Source: an uncultured Bacilli bacterium (lineage in GTDB: Bacteria; Bacillota_I; Bacilli_A; RF39; UBA660). Taken from it: a stretch of 16,759 nt of DNA. The DNA is taken from positions 1 through 16,759 of the forward strand of contig CANQER010000007.1 in NCBI GenBank assembly GCA_947595415.1, written 5' to 3'. Shown piece after piece: positions 6,921 through 14,034 of the stretch (the stretch's first letter is position 1; the number at the start of each line of letters is the position of its first letter). A program made the translations under genes and the position numbers. A model generated the notes under the pieces. It was given only the letters and a program-made list of their open reading frames with translations. It had not been told where the DNA came from and did no database searches.

Positions 6921-7701
6921 AATAATAGTATCTGATGATGTAATAAAATCAGTTAACTTAGATGATAGTATTGATTTAAAAGTTGTTGAAAAAAGTGAAA
7001 GTTTTACAGTAAGTAGTATTAAAATAAAAGTATTAAAGGATACAAGTTTAAAGATAGTATATGATAGTAAAAAAGAAAGTAAATTAGATATTTTTATAAG
7101 TTTAATGTCTAATGTTAGTCTAAATTTAGATGAAGTAAGATTTGGGGTTAAAAACAAAATTCAATACAAATACTATTTGGAAGATAATAGTTATCTTGAT
7201 GTTTTAAAAGTATACGATGTAGATAGTATTAGGGAAGTTGATATTGTAAATCTAAATGGTTTTAATAGTAAGATTGATTATACGTTTAAAACTGTTAGTA
7301 AAAATGATGAAAAATACGATATTATGATCTATCACAATAAAGGTAATACTGTAAGTAATATAGTTAATCATGGGGTAAATATAGAGAATGGAACCCTTAC
7401 TTTTAATGTTACAGGGTTAGTTGATAAAGGTAGTAAAGATTGTATTATCAATCAAAAAAATCAAATTGTTAATCTTACATGTAATAGGTGTAATATAAAT
7501 CCCAATTTAATTATCGATGAAAATGAGGTTTCAGCTAGTCATTCTGCTCATATTGGAAAGTTAGATGATGATTCTTTGTTTTATTTAACTTCAAGAGGAA
7601 TAGATTATAATGAAGCTGTTCATTTACTGATTAAAGGTTTTTTACTAAGTAAAACTGATAGTGATGATTTAGTTAAAATTATTGATAAATATTGGAGGTG
7701 A
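6904..7701 (+). CDS. sufD: short SufB/SufD-family scaffold protein
   Basis: A 265-residue member of the SufB/SufD family, much shorter than typical SufD (about 420-440) or SufB (about 465). The beta-helix core and C-terminal signature are plain: PNLIIDENEVSASHSAHIGK (200-219) then LFYLTSRGI (225-233) and a closing helix. The SufD-type His (SHSAH, His213/His216) is present. Three Cys (180, 193, 196) lie just before this signature, and Cys196 sits near where SufB carries its cluster-related Cys. In Bacillus this slot holds sufD, but no sufB follows here. The protein may therefore act alone, as a homodimer bound by SufC. The start is uncertain: ATG 6904 is close to GAAGG (6896-6900), and ATG 6913 is possible. 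It ends in TGA. Confidence 0.85.
   Translation: MKKMNKIIVSDDVIKSVNLDDSIDLKVVEKSESFTVSSIKIKVLKDTSLKIVYDSKKESKLDIFISLMSNVSLNLDEVRFGVKNKIQYKYYLEDNSYLDVLKVYDVDSIREVDIVNLNGFNSKIDYTFKTVSKNDEKYDIMIYHNKGNTVSNIVNHGVNIENGTLTFNVTGLVDKGSKDCIINQKNQIVNLTCNRCNINPNLIIDENEVSASHSAHIGKLDDDSLFYLTSRGIDYNEAVHLLIKGFLLSKTDSDDLVKIIDKYWR
7694..7701 (+). promoter_or_regulatory. RBS fixing the sufS start at ATG 7706
   Basis: GGAGGTGA lies 4 nt before ATG 7706 and contains the sufD stop codon. This rules out the longer in-frame TTG start at 7682. Confidence 0.85.
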
Positions 7702-7705
7702 AAAT

Positions 7706-8899
7706 ATGAATCGTGATGATTTTCCCATTTTAGATAGTGGGATAATTTATTTTGATAATGGTGCTACTACTTTAAAACCTAAATGTTTAGTTGATAAAAC
7801 TTATGAGTATTACTTAAATTATAGTGCTAATGCGCATAGAGGTGATTATGATTTAAGTTTAAAGGTAGATGAGATGTATGAAAATACTAGGATGTTGGTA
7901 AAAGATTTTATCAATGCTAAAATGACAAGTGAAATTGTTTTTACGAATAATACAACTGATTCACTTAATAAAATAGTTTTTGGATATTTTAGACATCATT
8001 TGAAAAAAGGTGATGAAGTTTTACTTACTAAAGCTGAACATGCGTCTAATATCTTACCTTGGTTTGAACTTAAGGATGAAATTGGTTTAGAGATTAGTTA
8101 TGTTGATTTAGATGATGATTATAAAGTTAGTTTAGATAATGTTAGAAATAAAATAACTTCGAAAACTAAAGTTATTAGTATGGCTTATATTACTAATGTA
8201 GTAGGGGATATTAGACCAATCAAGGAAATAATTGAGTTAGCTCATGAAAATGGTATTTTAGTTGTAGTGGATGGGGCTCAAAGTGTAGCTCATATGAAAA
8301 TGGATGTTACTAGTTTAGATGTTGATTTTCTTGCTTTTTCTGCTCATAAGATGTTAGGTCCTACTGGGGTTGGAGTCTTGTATGGTAAAAAAGATCTTTT
8401 AGAACAGATGAAGCCCATTGTTTTTGGGGGAGGAATGAACGCTACTTTTACTTATGATGGTAACAGGGAATATAGTAGCCTACCTGCTAGATTAGAAGCA
8501 GGAACACCTAATATTGCAGGAGTTATTGCGTTTGGTGAAGTTATAAAATATTTAAATAAGATTAAAATGGAAGAAATTCATATGTATGAAAAAGCTCTAA
8601 GAGCTTATGCAATATACAAATTAAAACAAAATCCTAATTTAATTATTTATAATGAACATAGTGAAAGTGGAATAATTGCTTTAAACTACAAAGATATATT
8701 TGCTGAAGATTTAGCTATTTATCTAAACAAATATCATATTTGTGTTAGAGCTGGTAGTCATTGTGCTAAAATGCTTAAAGATGAACTTGGTATTAAAAAT
8801 ACTGTTCGTATTAGTTTGTACTTTTATAATACCAAAGAAGAGATTGATACTCTAGCTAAAGTACTAGAAAATCCTAATATCATAAATGAAATATTGTAG
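7706..8899 (+). CDS. sufS: SufS-type cysteine desulfurase
   Basis: A 397-residue PLP enzyme that takes sulfur from L-cysteine as an enzyme persulfide, releasing alanine, for Fe-S assembly. Residues from ATG 7706: the PLP-stacking His in AEHASN (about 112), Asp189 and Gln192 in VDGAQSVAH, the Schiff-base Lys in SAHKMLGPTG (Lys215) and the catalytic Cys353 in RAGSHCAKM. The family usually has RAGHHCAQ, so His to Ser just before the active-site Cys pair is a small departure. It is a group II (SufS) enzyme by length and loop. Such enzymes normally need SufU or SufE to accept sulfur, and neither is encoded next to it. A hairpin terminator follows, closing the operon. Confidence 0.94.
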   Translation: MNRDDFPILDSGIIYFDNGATTLKPKCLVDKTYEYYLNYSANAHRGDYDLSLKVDEMYENTRMLVKDFINAKMTSEIVFTNNTTDSLNKIVFGYFRHHLKKGDEVLLTKAEHASNILPWFELKDEIGLEISYVDLDDDYKVSLDNVRNKITSKTKVISMAYITNVVGDIRPIKEIIELAHENGILVVVDGAQSVAHMKMDVTSLDVDFLAFSAHKMLGPTGVGVLYGKKDLLEQMKPIVFGGGMNATFTYDGNREYSSLPARLEAGTPNIAGVIAFGEVIKYLNKIKMEEIHMYEKALRAYAIYKLKQNPNLIIYNEHSESGIIALNYKDIFAEDLAIYLNKYHICVRAGSHCAKMLKDELGIKNTVRISLYFYNTKEEIDTLAKVLENPNIINEIL

Positions 8900-8900
8900 T

Positions 8901-8932
8901 AAAAGTTTTGTCAAATTGGTAAAACTTTTCTG
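8901..8932 (+). terminator. suf operon terminator
   Basis: AAAAGTTTT (8901-8909) pairs with AAAACTTTT (8921-8929). The stem extends inward through G-U, U-G and C-G pairs to a 5-nt loop (8913-8917). A T-rich tail follows, and the site begins 2 nt after the sufS stop. Confidence 0.7.
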
Positions 8933-8957
8933 TTTACTTATTATTTACATATTTTAT

Positions 8958-8986
8958 TTGTAATTTACGTAAATATGTATTATAAT
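8958..8986 (+). promoter_or_regulatory. promoter of yerB-HD operon, with palindromic spacer
   Basis: TTGTAA (8958-8963), exactly 17 nt, then TATAAT (8981-8986). The spacer contains the 12-bp palindrome ATTTACGTAAAT (8963-8974). A second inverted repeat, TACATATTT (8946-8954) with AAATATGTA (8971-8979), brackets the -35. The palindromes could be operators. Confidence 0.7.
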
Positions 8987-9004
8987 GGGTAAGGATGGTG
9001 TGGG

Positions 9005-10051
9005 ATGAAAAGAAGAAGTAAAAAAAAGAAAAAGATATTTTTATTTATTTTATCAATTGTCTTAATATTAGGAGTTGTATTTGAAATATATAAATTAATG
9101 CCTCCTAGTGTAAAAGAGCAAATTAATAGTGGTGGTATTAGTAAACTAATTATGCCTAAAGTTAAAATCGTAGATGAGAATTCTAAATCACGACCTATAG
9201 CAGTTATGATAAACAATAACCATGCTGCTTGGCCTCATGCAGGGCTACAAGATGCTTACCTTTCATATGAAATAATTGCTGAAGGTGGTATTACAAGAAT
9301 TATGGCTTTATTTAAAGACCAAAATACAGCTAAAATTGGATCTGTTAGAAGTTCTAGACATTATTATTTAGATTATGCTTTAGAAAACGATGCTATATAT
9401 GTTCACTATGGTTGGAGTAATAGAGCTAAATCTGATATTGCTAGTCTAGGAGTAGATAATATAAATGGATTATATGATAGTGGATTTTGGCGTGATACAT
9501 CTTTAAATAAGTCTTATGAACATACAGCTTTTACTAGTATAAAAGGTATTACTAAGACAGCTAAAAGTTATGGTTATTTAAGAGATACCAATAAAGATTT
9601 GCTTTTAAAATATAATGCAAGACCTATTAATAATGACAAAAGAGAAGGTAGTAAGAAAGCAGATGTTATTACAATAAAGTATTCTGATTATCATACGACA
9701 AGTTATGAATATGATCCAGAAAAAAAGGTATATTTACGTAGTATGAGTGGGGAAAAACATGTCGATGCTATTACGAATAAACAGTATACTGTTAAGAATA
9801 TAATTGTCTATAAAGTTAGTAATAGTAGTTTTGATAGTTATGGAAGACAAGATTTAGATAATATTGGTAAAGGAAAAGGGTATTTTATAACTAATGGATA
9901 TGCTGTTCCTATTACTTGGGAAAAGAAAAGCAGAAGTTCGCAAACAGTTTATAGATATTTAGATAATGAAGAAATTGTTGTAAATGATGGAAATACTTTC
10001 ATTCAAATACAACCAAAAGGTCAACCCTTATCCATTAAAGGTAAAGAATAA
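9005..10051 (+). CDS. yerB: DUF3048 (YerB-like) membrane-anchored protein
   Basis: A 348-residue protein with a Lys/Arg-rich N-terminus, one hydrophobic helix (about 11-29) and a large domain predicted outside the cell. The DUF3048 core is recognisable: RPIAVMINNNHAAWPHAGL (63-81), YEIIAEGGITRIMALF (88-103) and IGSVRSSRHY (111-120). B. subtilis YerB belongs to this family and is a lipoprotein. This one has no lipobox Cys, so it is a transmembrane-anchored version. The biochemical role of the family is not established; a cell-envelope function is likely. The start ATG follows AAGGATGG (8991-8998). The HD-domain gene begins 16 nt after its stop, so the two form an operon. Confidence 0.9.
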   Translation: MKRRSKKKKKIFLFILSIVLILGVVFEIYKLMPPSVKEQINSGGISKLIMPKVKIVDENSKSRPIAVMINNNHAAWPHAGLQDAYLSYEIIAEGGITRIMALFKDQNTAKIGSVRSSRHYYLDYALENDAIYVHYGWSNRAKSDIASLGVDNINGLYDSGFWRDTSLNKSYEHTAFTSIKGITKTAKSYGYLRDTNKDLLLKYNARPINNDKREGSKKADVITIKYSDYHTTSYEYDPEKKVYLRSMSGEKHVDAITNKQYTVKNIIVYKVSNSSFDSYGRQDLDNIGKGKGYFITNGYAVPITWEKKSRSSQTVYRYLDNEEIVVNDGNTFIQIQPKGQPLSIKGKE

Positions 10052-10067
10052 CAATTGAGGTGGAAGC

Positions 10068-10571
10068 GTGCAAAATATAAATAACGATTTGGATTACAAC
10101 GAACTTGTTTCTGACATTCTCAGTAATTCAAGTTTCAACGTGATAAAAAATACAGAACATCATGGGGTTAGTAGATATGAACATTCTTTGAAAGTTTCAT
10201 ATTATTCCTATAAAATAGCTAAAAAACTTCATTTGAGTTATGAAGATGTAGCTAGAGGAGGATTATTACACGACTTTTTTATAAGTCCTAATGAAAGAAC
10301 TAGTAAAGAAAGGTTTATTTCTACTTTTAACCATCCTAAAAAAGCAGTTAAAAATTCTATTACTATTTTTAATATCAATGATAAACAAAAAGATATAATA
10401 CATGGTCATATGTTTCCATTTTATATAGCAATTCCCAAATCATTAGAAAGTTGGATTGTGAATATTGTTGATAAAGTAGTAGGATTTAATGAGTTTAGAA
10501 AAAAATATCAATCTAAATTCAGTTATGTGGTAAATTTATATTTAATTTTATTTATTAATTTTATGAGATAA
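10068..10571 (+). CDS. HD-domain metal-dependent phosphohydrolase-like protein
   Basis: A 167-residue protein with the H...HD...D metal-binding pattern of the HD superfamily: His39 (RYEHSLKVS), His68-Asp69 (GLLHDFF) and Asp135 (NIVDKVVGF). His112 and His114 (IHGHMFP) may complete a two-metal site. Such proteins hydrolyse phosphate esters of nucleotides; the substrate here is unknown. The C-terminal stretch after residue 150 (YVVNLYLILFINFM) is strongly hydrophobic and could touch the membrane. Translation starts at GTG 10068, with GAGGTGG (10057-10063) upstream. It is the second gene of the yerB operon, and its stop codon lies in the first bases of the hairpin that precedes tRNA-Arg. Confidence 0.8.
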   Translation: MQNINNDLDYNELVSDILSNSSFNVIKNTEHHGVSRYEHSLKVSYYSYKIAKKLHLSYEDVARGGLLHDFFISPNERTSKERFISTFNHPKKAVKNSITIFNINDKQKDIIHGHMFPFYIAIPKSLESWIVNIVDKVVGFNEFRKKYQSKFSYVVNLYLILFINFMR

Positions 10572-10597
10572 TATTTTAACTTTTATGTTAAAATATT
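10570..10597 (+). terminator. hairpin ending the yerB-HD operon
   Basis: A perfect 11-bp inverted repeat, 10570-10580 with 10587-10597, around the loop TTTTAT. It starts within the HD gene's stop codon and ends 5 nt before the tRNA. The following tail (TTGTATG) is short for an intrinsic terminator. The right arm doubles as the tRNA promoter. Confidence 0.5.
10586..10594 (+). promoter_or_regulatory. extended -10 of tRNA-Arg
   Basis: TGTTAAAAT (TGn followed by TAAAAT at 10589-10594) places transcription start near 10601, 2 nt before the mature tRNA 5' end. No good -35 is visible. The element lies inside the right arm of the preceding hairpin. Confidence 0.45.
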
Positions 10598-10602
10598 TGT
10601 AT

Positions 10603-10679
10603 GCCCACATAGCTCAGATGGATAGAGCAACCCCCTCCTAAGGGGTAGGTCGTTGGTTCGAATCCAATTGTGGGCGCCA
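10603..10679 (+). tRNA. tRNA-Arg (anticodon CCT), reads AGG
   Basis: A complete 77-nt cloverleaf with encoded CCA. The acceptor GCCCACA (10603-10609) pairs with TGTGGGC. The D arm has GCTC/GAGC. The anticodon stem is ACCCC (10630-10634) with GGGGT (10642-10646), around the loop CTCCTAA, giving anticodon CCT at 10637-10639. The T loop is TTCGAAT, with the stem GTTGG/CCAAT (one G-U pair). Confidence 0.97.
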
Positions 10680-10690
10680 TTACTTATTTA

Positions 10691-10716
10691 ATATAGTTTA
10701 AAACTATATTTTTTTT
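10691..10716 (+). terminator. tRNA-Arg terminator
   Basis: ATATAGT (10691-10697) pairs with ACTATAT (10703-10709) around the loop TTAAA, followed by a run of T residues to 10716. It sits 11 nt after the tRNA. Confidence 0.8.
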
Positions 10717-10757
10717 GACAAAAATAACGATTTTAATATTAACAATATATAGGTTGG

Positions 10758-10786
10758 TTGCCTAGGAATACAATTTATGATATAAT
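10758..10786 (+). promoter_or_regulatory. promoter of the teichoic-acid-type cluster
   Basis: TTGCCT (10758-10763), a 17-nt spacer and an extended -10 TGATATAAT with TATAAT at 10781-10786. The predicted start is near 10793. A TTGACA at 10715-10720 overlaps the tRNA terminator tail but has only a poor partner (TATTAA at 10737). Confidence 0.7.
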
Positions 10787-10790
10787 TAAA

Positions 10791-10809
10791 AAGTGACAAT
10801 TAGTCATTT
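10791..10809 (+). promoter_or_regulatory. candidate 5' leader hairpin
   Basis: AAGTGAC (10791-10797) pairs with GTCATTT (10803-10809), including one G-U pair, around the loop AATTA. It would lie at the very 5' end of the cluster's transcript and could stabilise it, or the DNA could be an operator. Confidence 0.3.
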
Positions 10810-10830
10810 AATAGAAAGATTGTGAATTAC

Positions 10831-12426
10831 ATGAACGATTTAACAAAAGCAATAAATATAGCAAATATATTTCCAATATTTTTCAAGCAAAAAAACTATA
10901 TAGGTTTTTTATCAATGTTTATTTATAATAAAAAAAATATTGCTAAAAATATTAATCAATTTTTCGTAAAAATCGATAATAATAAATATATACCTAAGTA
11001 TTTATTTAAAAAAGGAATACCTTTTTTAAAAGGTTATTATATAAATTTTTATAAAGTTAAAATTGATATTCAATCACTTATGAATTTAGATATTCAAAAT
11101 AAATTGTTTTTTACAGTTGATGATGAAGATGTTTCGATAGGAATTGGTTATAATCTTATAAATTTTAAAAAAGGAAAATACAAAAATGGACCAATTTATA
11201 TTCATAAAAAAACAAATACATCATTTTATTTTAGACAATCTGTTAAAAATGCTATTTATGTAACTGTGAGAAAGACTAATCAAACAGATAGTAAAAAAGA
11301 ACAAAGAAAAATATTTTTAGCTTACTTATTATCTAAAATATGTTTCTTTATAAATCCAATTTTATTATTTGAAAAAGAAAGCTCAAAATATGAAGAAAGT
11401 GCTTCTGTTTTATATGAAAAATTGATTGATAAAAAATATAAAAATGTTTATTACATTCTTGAAAAAAATTATCAATTTATTGATAATATAAAAGACAAAT
11501 ATAAAACTAATTTAATTTATAAAGGTAGTTTTAAACATTATTTATATTTCTTTTGTTGTAAGAAATTTATAGGTACTGAAACACTAGCTCATTCCATTGA
11601 CTTGAGAATTGCTAATAAATATGCAACAAGAAAATTAAATAAAAAAAATATAAATTATGTCTTCTTACAACATGGTGTTATGTATATGATTTCTTTATCC
11701 TCAAATCTTCGAACTGGCTTTTATAAAAAAGAGGGCTATAATACAAAAACAGTTGTTTCATCAGTTTTAGAAGCTAACCATTTTATCGATTTAGGGGGTT
11801 ATGAAATGGATGATTTATACATTTGTGGACTTCCTAAATATGATCGTAATATTAGGTATGAAAACGCTGATAAAATAGTTATAATGCCTACTTGGCGTCG
11901 ATGGGAATACAATATGGCAAGGATTGATTTTTCTAAGACTAAATATTATGAAATGATTATGAATATTATAAGTGCTATTCCTAAAAAATTTCATGATAAA
12001 ATTATTGTTCTTCCTCATCCTTTGTTTAATGAAGCAGTCAAAAACTCTAAAACTGAACTAAATCAATATTTTAAAAACAATTTTAAATATGATGATATTT
12101 TAAAAGAAACAGATTTATTAATAACAGATTATTCATCGATTGCTTATGATGCTTTTTATAGGGGATGTAAAGTAATATTTTATTGGGAACAAAAAGATGA
12201 AACTATTAAGATGTATGGTGAAAATACTAAACTAATGATTAATAAAAACAATATTTTTGGAGATATTTGTTACAACAAAAAGGAATTAAAAGAAGCTTTT
12301 AATGATAATTATATGGGTAAACAAAAGACAAAATATAAAAACAGATATAATAAGATTGTTTCATTTCATGACAATAAAAATACTGAACGTTTAATAAGAA
12401 TGTTAAAAAAAGATAAATTTATTTAA
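10831..12426 (+). CDS. CDP-glycerol glycerophosphotransferase-family protein, QHG type, copy 1
   Basis: A 531-residue protein. The C-terminal half is the glycerophosphotransferase-family (Glyphos_transf) fold: FLQHGVMYM (His near residue 281 from ATG 10831), ICGLPKYDRN, MPTWRRWE, LPHPLF and LLITDYSSIAYDAFYRG (about 430-446). It probably transfers a polyol-phosphate unit from a CDP-activated donor to a wall polymer at the inner membrane face. The first WxHG-type motif is QHG rather than WHG. The N-terminal 150 residues are a separate, probably beta-rich domain (SFYFRQS, YVTVRKTNQTDS). The next gene is a paralogue along its whole length. The start is uncertain: GTG 10822 is possible, but ATG 10831 fits AGAAAG (10813-10818) less tightly and agrees better with the paralogue's N-terminus. 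The donor and acceptor are unknown. Confidence 0.8.
   Translation: MNDLTKAINIANIFPIFFKQKNYIGFLSMFIYNKKNIAKNINQFFVKIDNNKYIPKYLFKKGIPFLKGYYINFYKVKIDIQSLMNLDIQNKLFFTVDDEDVSIGIGYNLINFKKGKYKNGPIYIHKKTNTSFYFRQSVKNAIYVTVRKTNQTDSKKEQRKIFLAYLLSKICFFINPILLFEKESSKYEESASVLYEKLIDKKYKNVYYILEKNYQFIDNIKDKYKTNLIYKGSFKHYLYFFCCKKFIGTETLAHSIDLRIANKYATRKLNKKNINYVFLQHGVMYMISLSSNLRTGFYKKEGYNTKTVVSSVLEANHFIDLGGYEMDDLYICGLPKYDRNIRYENADKIVIMPTWRRWEYNMARIDFSKTKYYEMIMNIISAIPKKFHDKIIVLPHPLFNEAVKNSKTELNQYFKNNFKYDDILKETDLLITDYSSIAYDAFYRGCKVIFYWEQKDETIKMYGENTKLMINKNNIFGDICYNKKELKEAFNDNYMGKQKTKYKNRYNKIVSFHDNKNTERLIRMLKKDKFI
12118..12165 (+). repeat. 48-bp identical block, copy 1
   Basis: Identical base for base to 13703-13750. 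It encodes the conserved LITDYSSIAYDAFYRG motif in the two tandem paralogues. Confidence 0.9.
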
Positions 12427-12436
12427 GGATGATTTT

Positions 12437-14005
12437 ATGAAAATAACTAATATATGTGTTAATATATTTCCTATTTCGTATATAAAAAATGGTTTAAATT
12501 TATTTGCTTTTTCAATTTATAGGGTTAATAAAAATGAAAAAGTAGATAGTTTAAAAATAAGTATTAATGATATTTTGTTTGATATTAAAACTCTTTTTAA
12601 AAAAGGTATTAAATTAATTACTTATAAAAATTATAGTTATTATTTTAACGTTTATAAATTAAATATACCTTATTCTAAAATAAAAGATTTTCCTATTCAA
12701 AATCCTATTTATTTACTTATTAATAACAATAAATTACCAATCGTTTATAATTTGTTTAATTTAAAAAAAGGTAAGGGTAAGAATAGTAAATTAGCTTTTG
12801 AAAACAATTTTGTATTTTATTTTCGTCAAGGTAAAAGAAATTCTTTAAATTTAACTATTAGAGAAAAACTAAAAACTGATAGTTTTAAATACCAGTTTAA
12901 AATTAATTTAGCTTGGTTTATATCAAAATTAGTAATTGTTAAAAACAAGGTATTGATATTTGAAAAAGAAAGTTATAAATATGAAGAAAGTGGTTCAGTT
13001 GTATTTGAAGAACTTATGAAAAAAGGGTTTAAAAATATCTATTTTGTGATTGATAAAGATAGTATTTATATAGATAGAATACCAAAAATCTATTTAAAAA
13101 ACATAATTTATAAATATACTTTTAAACATTACTTATATTTTTTCCTAAAAAAAACACTAATAGGTACAGAAATGCCTACCCATGTAGTTGATTTAAGGAT
13201 TGCGAATAAAAAAGTTAATAATTCACTTTTAAAAGGAAACTATAACTATGTATTTTTGCAACATGGAATAATGTATATGATATCATTAGATTCTGAAAAA
13301 AGAGCTTTCTTTAATAAAGATAATTTTCATGCTAAAAAAATAAGGATTGTAACTTCTTCTTTAGTAGAAAAAGATCATTTTATAAGTGAAGGTGGTTTTA
13401 AAGAGGAAGAAATTTATGTTTGTGGACTTCCTAAGTATGATCATAATTCAATTGTTAAAGATCCTAAAAAAATAGTTGTAATGTTAACATGGCGACCTTG
13501 GGAATATAACCAAATAAGAATTGATTATACTAAAACAGGATATTATAAAATGGTTGAAAAAATACTACAACAAATTCCTAAAAAGTATTTAGATGATGTA
13601 ATATTTTTACCTCATCCTCTTATCAAAAATGAATTTTCTAATTTAAGTAAATATACTTTAAAAAATCCTATATATGATGAGGTTTTAAGAGAAACAAAAC
13701 TTTTAATAACAGATTATTCATCGATTGCTTATGATGCTTTTTATAGGGGAAGTAATGTAATATTTTGTTTTGAAGACAAAGATTTATGTCTTTTAGAGTA
13801 TAAGGGAAAATTATTATTAAACGAAAACAATATATTTGGTGATATTAGTTATAAATATGAGGATTTAAAAGACTTGATTGTTAAAAATATGAATCAAGGT
13901 CAAAATTCAGAATATATAGAAAGATATAAAAAGATAGTATCTTTTGATGATAACAATAATACAAAAAGATTAATCGAAAACCTTATAAATGATAAATTTG
14001 TCTAA
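12437..14005 (+). CDS. CDP-glycerol glycerophosphotransferase-family protein, QHG type, copy 2
   Basis: A 522-residue paralogue of the preceding gene, alignable from end to end: NIFPI near the N-terminus, FYFRQG/LTIREKLKTDS, EKESYKYEESGSV, IGTEMPTHVVDLRIANK, FLQHGIMYM (His276), VCGLPKYDHN, LTWRPWEYN, LPHPLI (391-396) and LITDYSSIAYDAFYRG (about 423-438). It should catalyse a related polyol-phosphate transfer in wall-polymer synthesis. MPTWRRWE of copy 1 becomes MLTWRPWE, so the two may differ in substrate. It follows copy 1 by 10 nt with AAGGATGA as ribosome binding site and is surely co-transcribed. The tandem arrangement points to local duplication. Confidence 0.82.
   Translation: MKITNICVNIFPISYIKNGLNLFAFSIYRVNKNEKVDSLKISINDILFDIKTLFKKGIKLITYKNYSYYFNVYKLNIPYSKIKDFPIQNPIYLLINNNKLPIVYNLFNLKKGKGKNSKLAFENNFVFYFRQGKRNSLNLTIREKLKTDSFKYQFKINLAWFISKLVIVKNKVLIFEKESYKYEESGSVVFEELMKKGFKNIYFVIDKDSIYIDRIPKIYLKNIIYKYTFKHYLYFFLKKTLIGTEMPTHVVDLRIANKKVNNSLLKGNYNYVFLQHGIMYMISLDSEKRAFFNKDNFHAKKIRIVTSSLVEKDHFISEGGFKEEEIYVCGLPKYDHNSIVKDPKKIVVMLTWRPWEYNQIRIDYTKTGYYKMVEKILQQIPKKYLDDVIFLPHPLIKNEFSNLSKYTLKNPIYDEVLRETKLLITDYSSIAYDAFYRGSNVIFCFEDKDLCLLEYKGKLLLNENNIFGDISYKYEDLKDLIVKNMNQGQNSEYIERYKKIVSFDDNNNTKRLIENLINDKFV
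13703..13750 (+). repeat. 48-bp identical block, copy 2
   Basis: Second copy of the block at 12118-12165, including identical third codon positions. Confidence 0.9.
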
Positions 14006-14010
14006 ATATA

Positions 14011-14019
14011 TGGTATAAT
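14011..14019 (+). promoter_or_regulatory. possible internal extended -10 before the tagB-like gene
   Basis: TGGTATAAT, with TATAAT at 14014-14019, lies in the only gap of the cluster (26 nt). No convincing -35 is seen. The predicted start near 14026 is in the ribosome binding site, so any product would have a leader of under 10 nt. Confidence 0.35.
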
Positions 14020-14034
14020 AAATGTGGTGATATG

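Noticed and set aside
6831..7157. Minus-strand ORF of 108 codons rich in Leu/Ile/Phe
   Set aside because: It is antisense to the sufC-sufD junction. Its hydrophobic make-up is what A-rich coding sequence gives in reverse, and it has no ribosome binding site.
7699..7701. TGA read as Trp (Mycoplasma-type code)
   Set aside because: No recognised gene has an in-frame TGA, Trp is always TGG, and the sufD TGA is followed at once by the sufS start, so it works as a stop.
7682..7705. Longer SufS start at TTG 7682
   Set aside because: The added residues encode the ribosome binding site GGAGGTGA itself; ATG 7706 is ideally placed behind it.
8980..9216. Minus-strand ORF over the yerB start
   Set aside because: It covers the yerB promoter and signal-anchor region antisense, and its hydrophobicity mirrors the Lys-rich coding strand.
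10068..10571. HD protein as a frameshifted fragment because of its hydrophobic end
   Set aside because: All HD metal ligands are present, the stop coincides with a clean hairpin, and no continuation of the domain is seen in other frames before the tRNA.
10603..10679. tRNA-Arg as an active attachment site of an integrated element
   Set aside because: No second copy of its 3' end, no integrase and no other mobile-element gene is visible in the window.
10680..10830. Riboswitch or T-box upstream of the teichoic cluster
   Set aside because: The leader after the predicted start is about 30-40 nt with only a small hairpin, too short for known riboswitch or T-box folds.
11815..12018. Minus-strand ORF of 67 codons in the first glycerophosphotransferase paralogue
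   Set aside because: It is antisense to conserved catalytic motifs of a clear gene.
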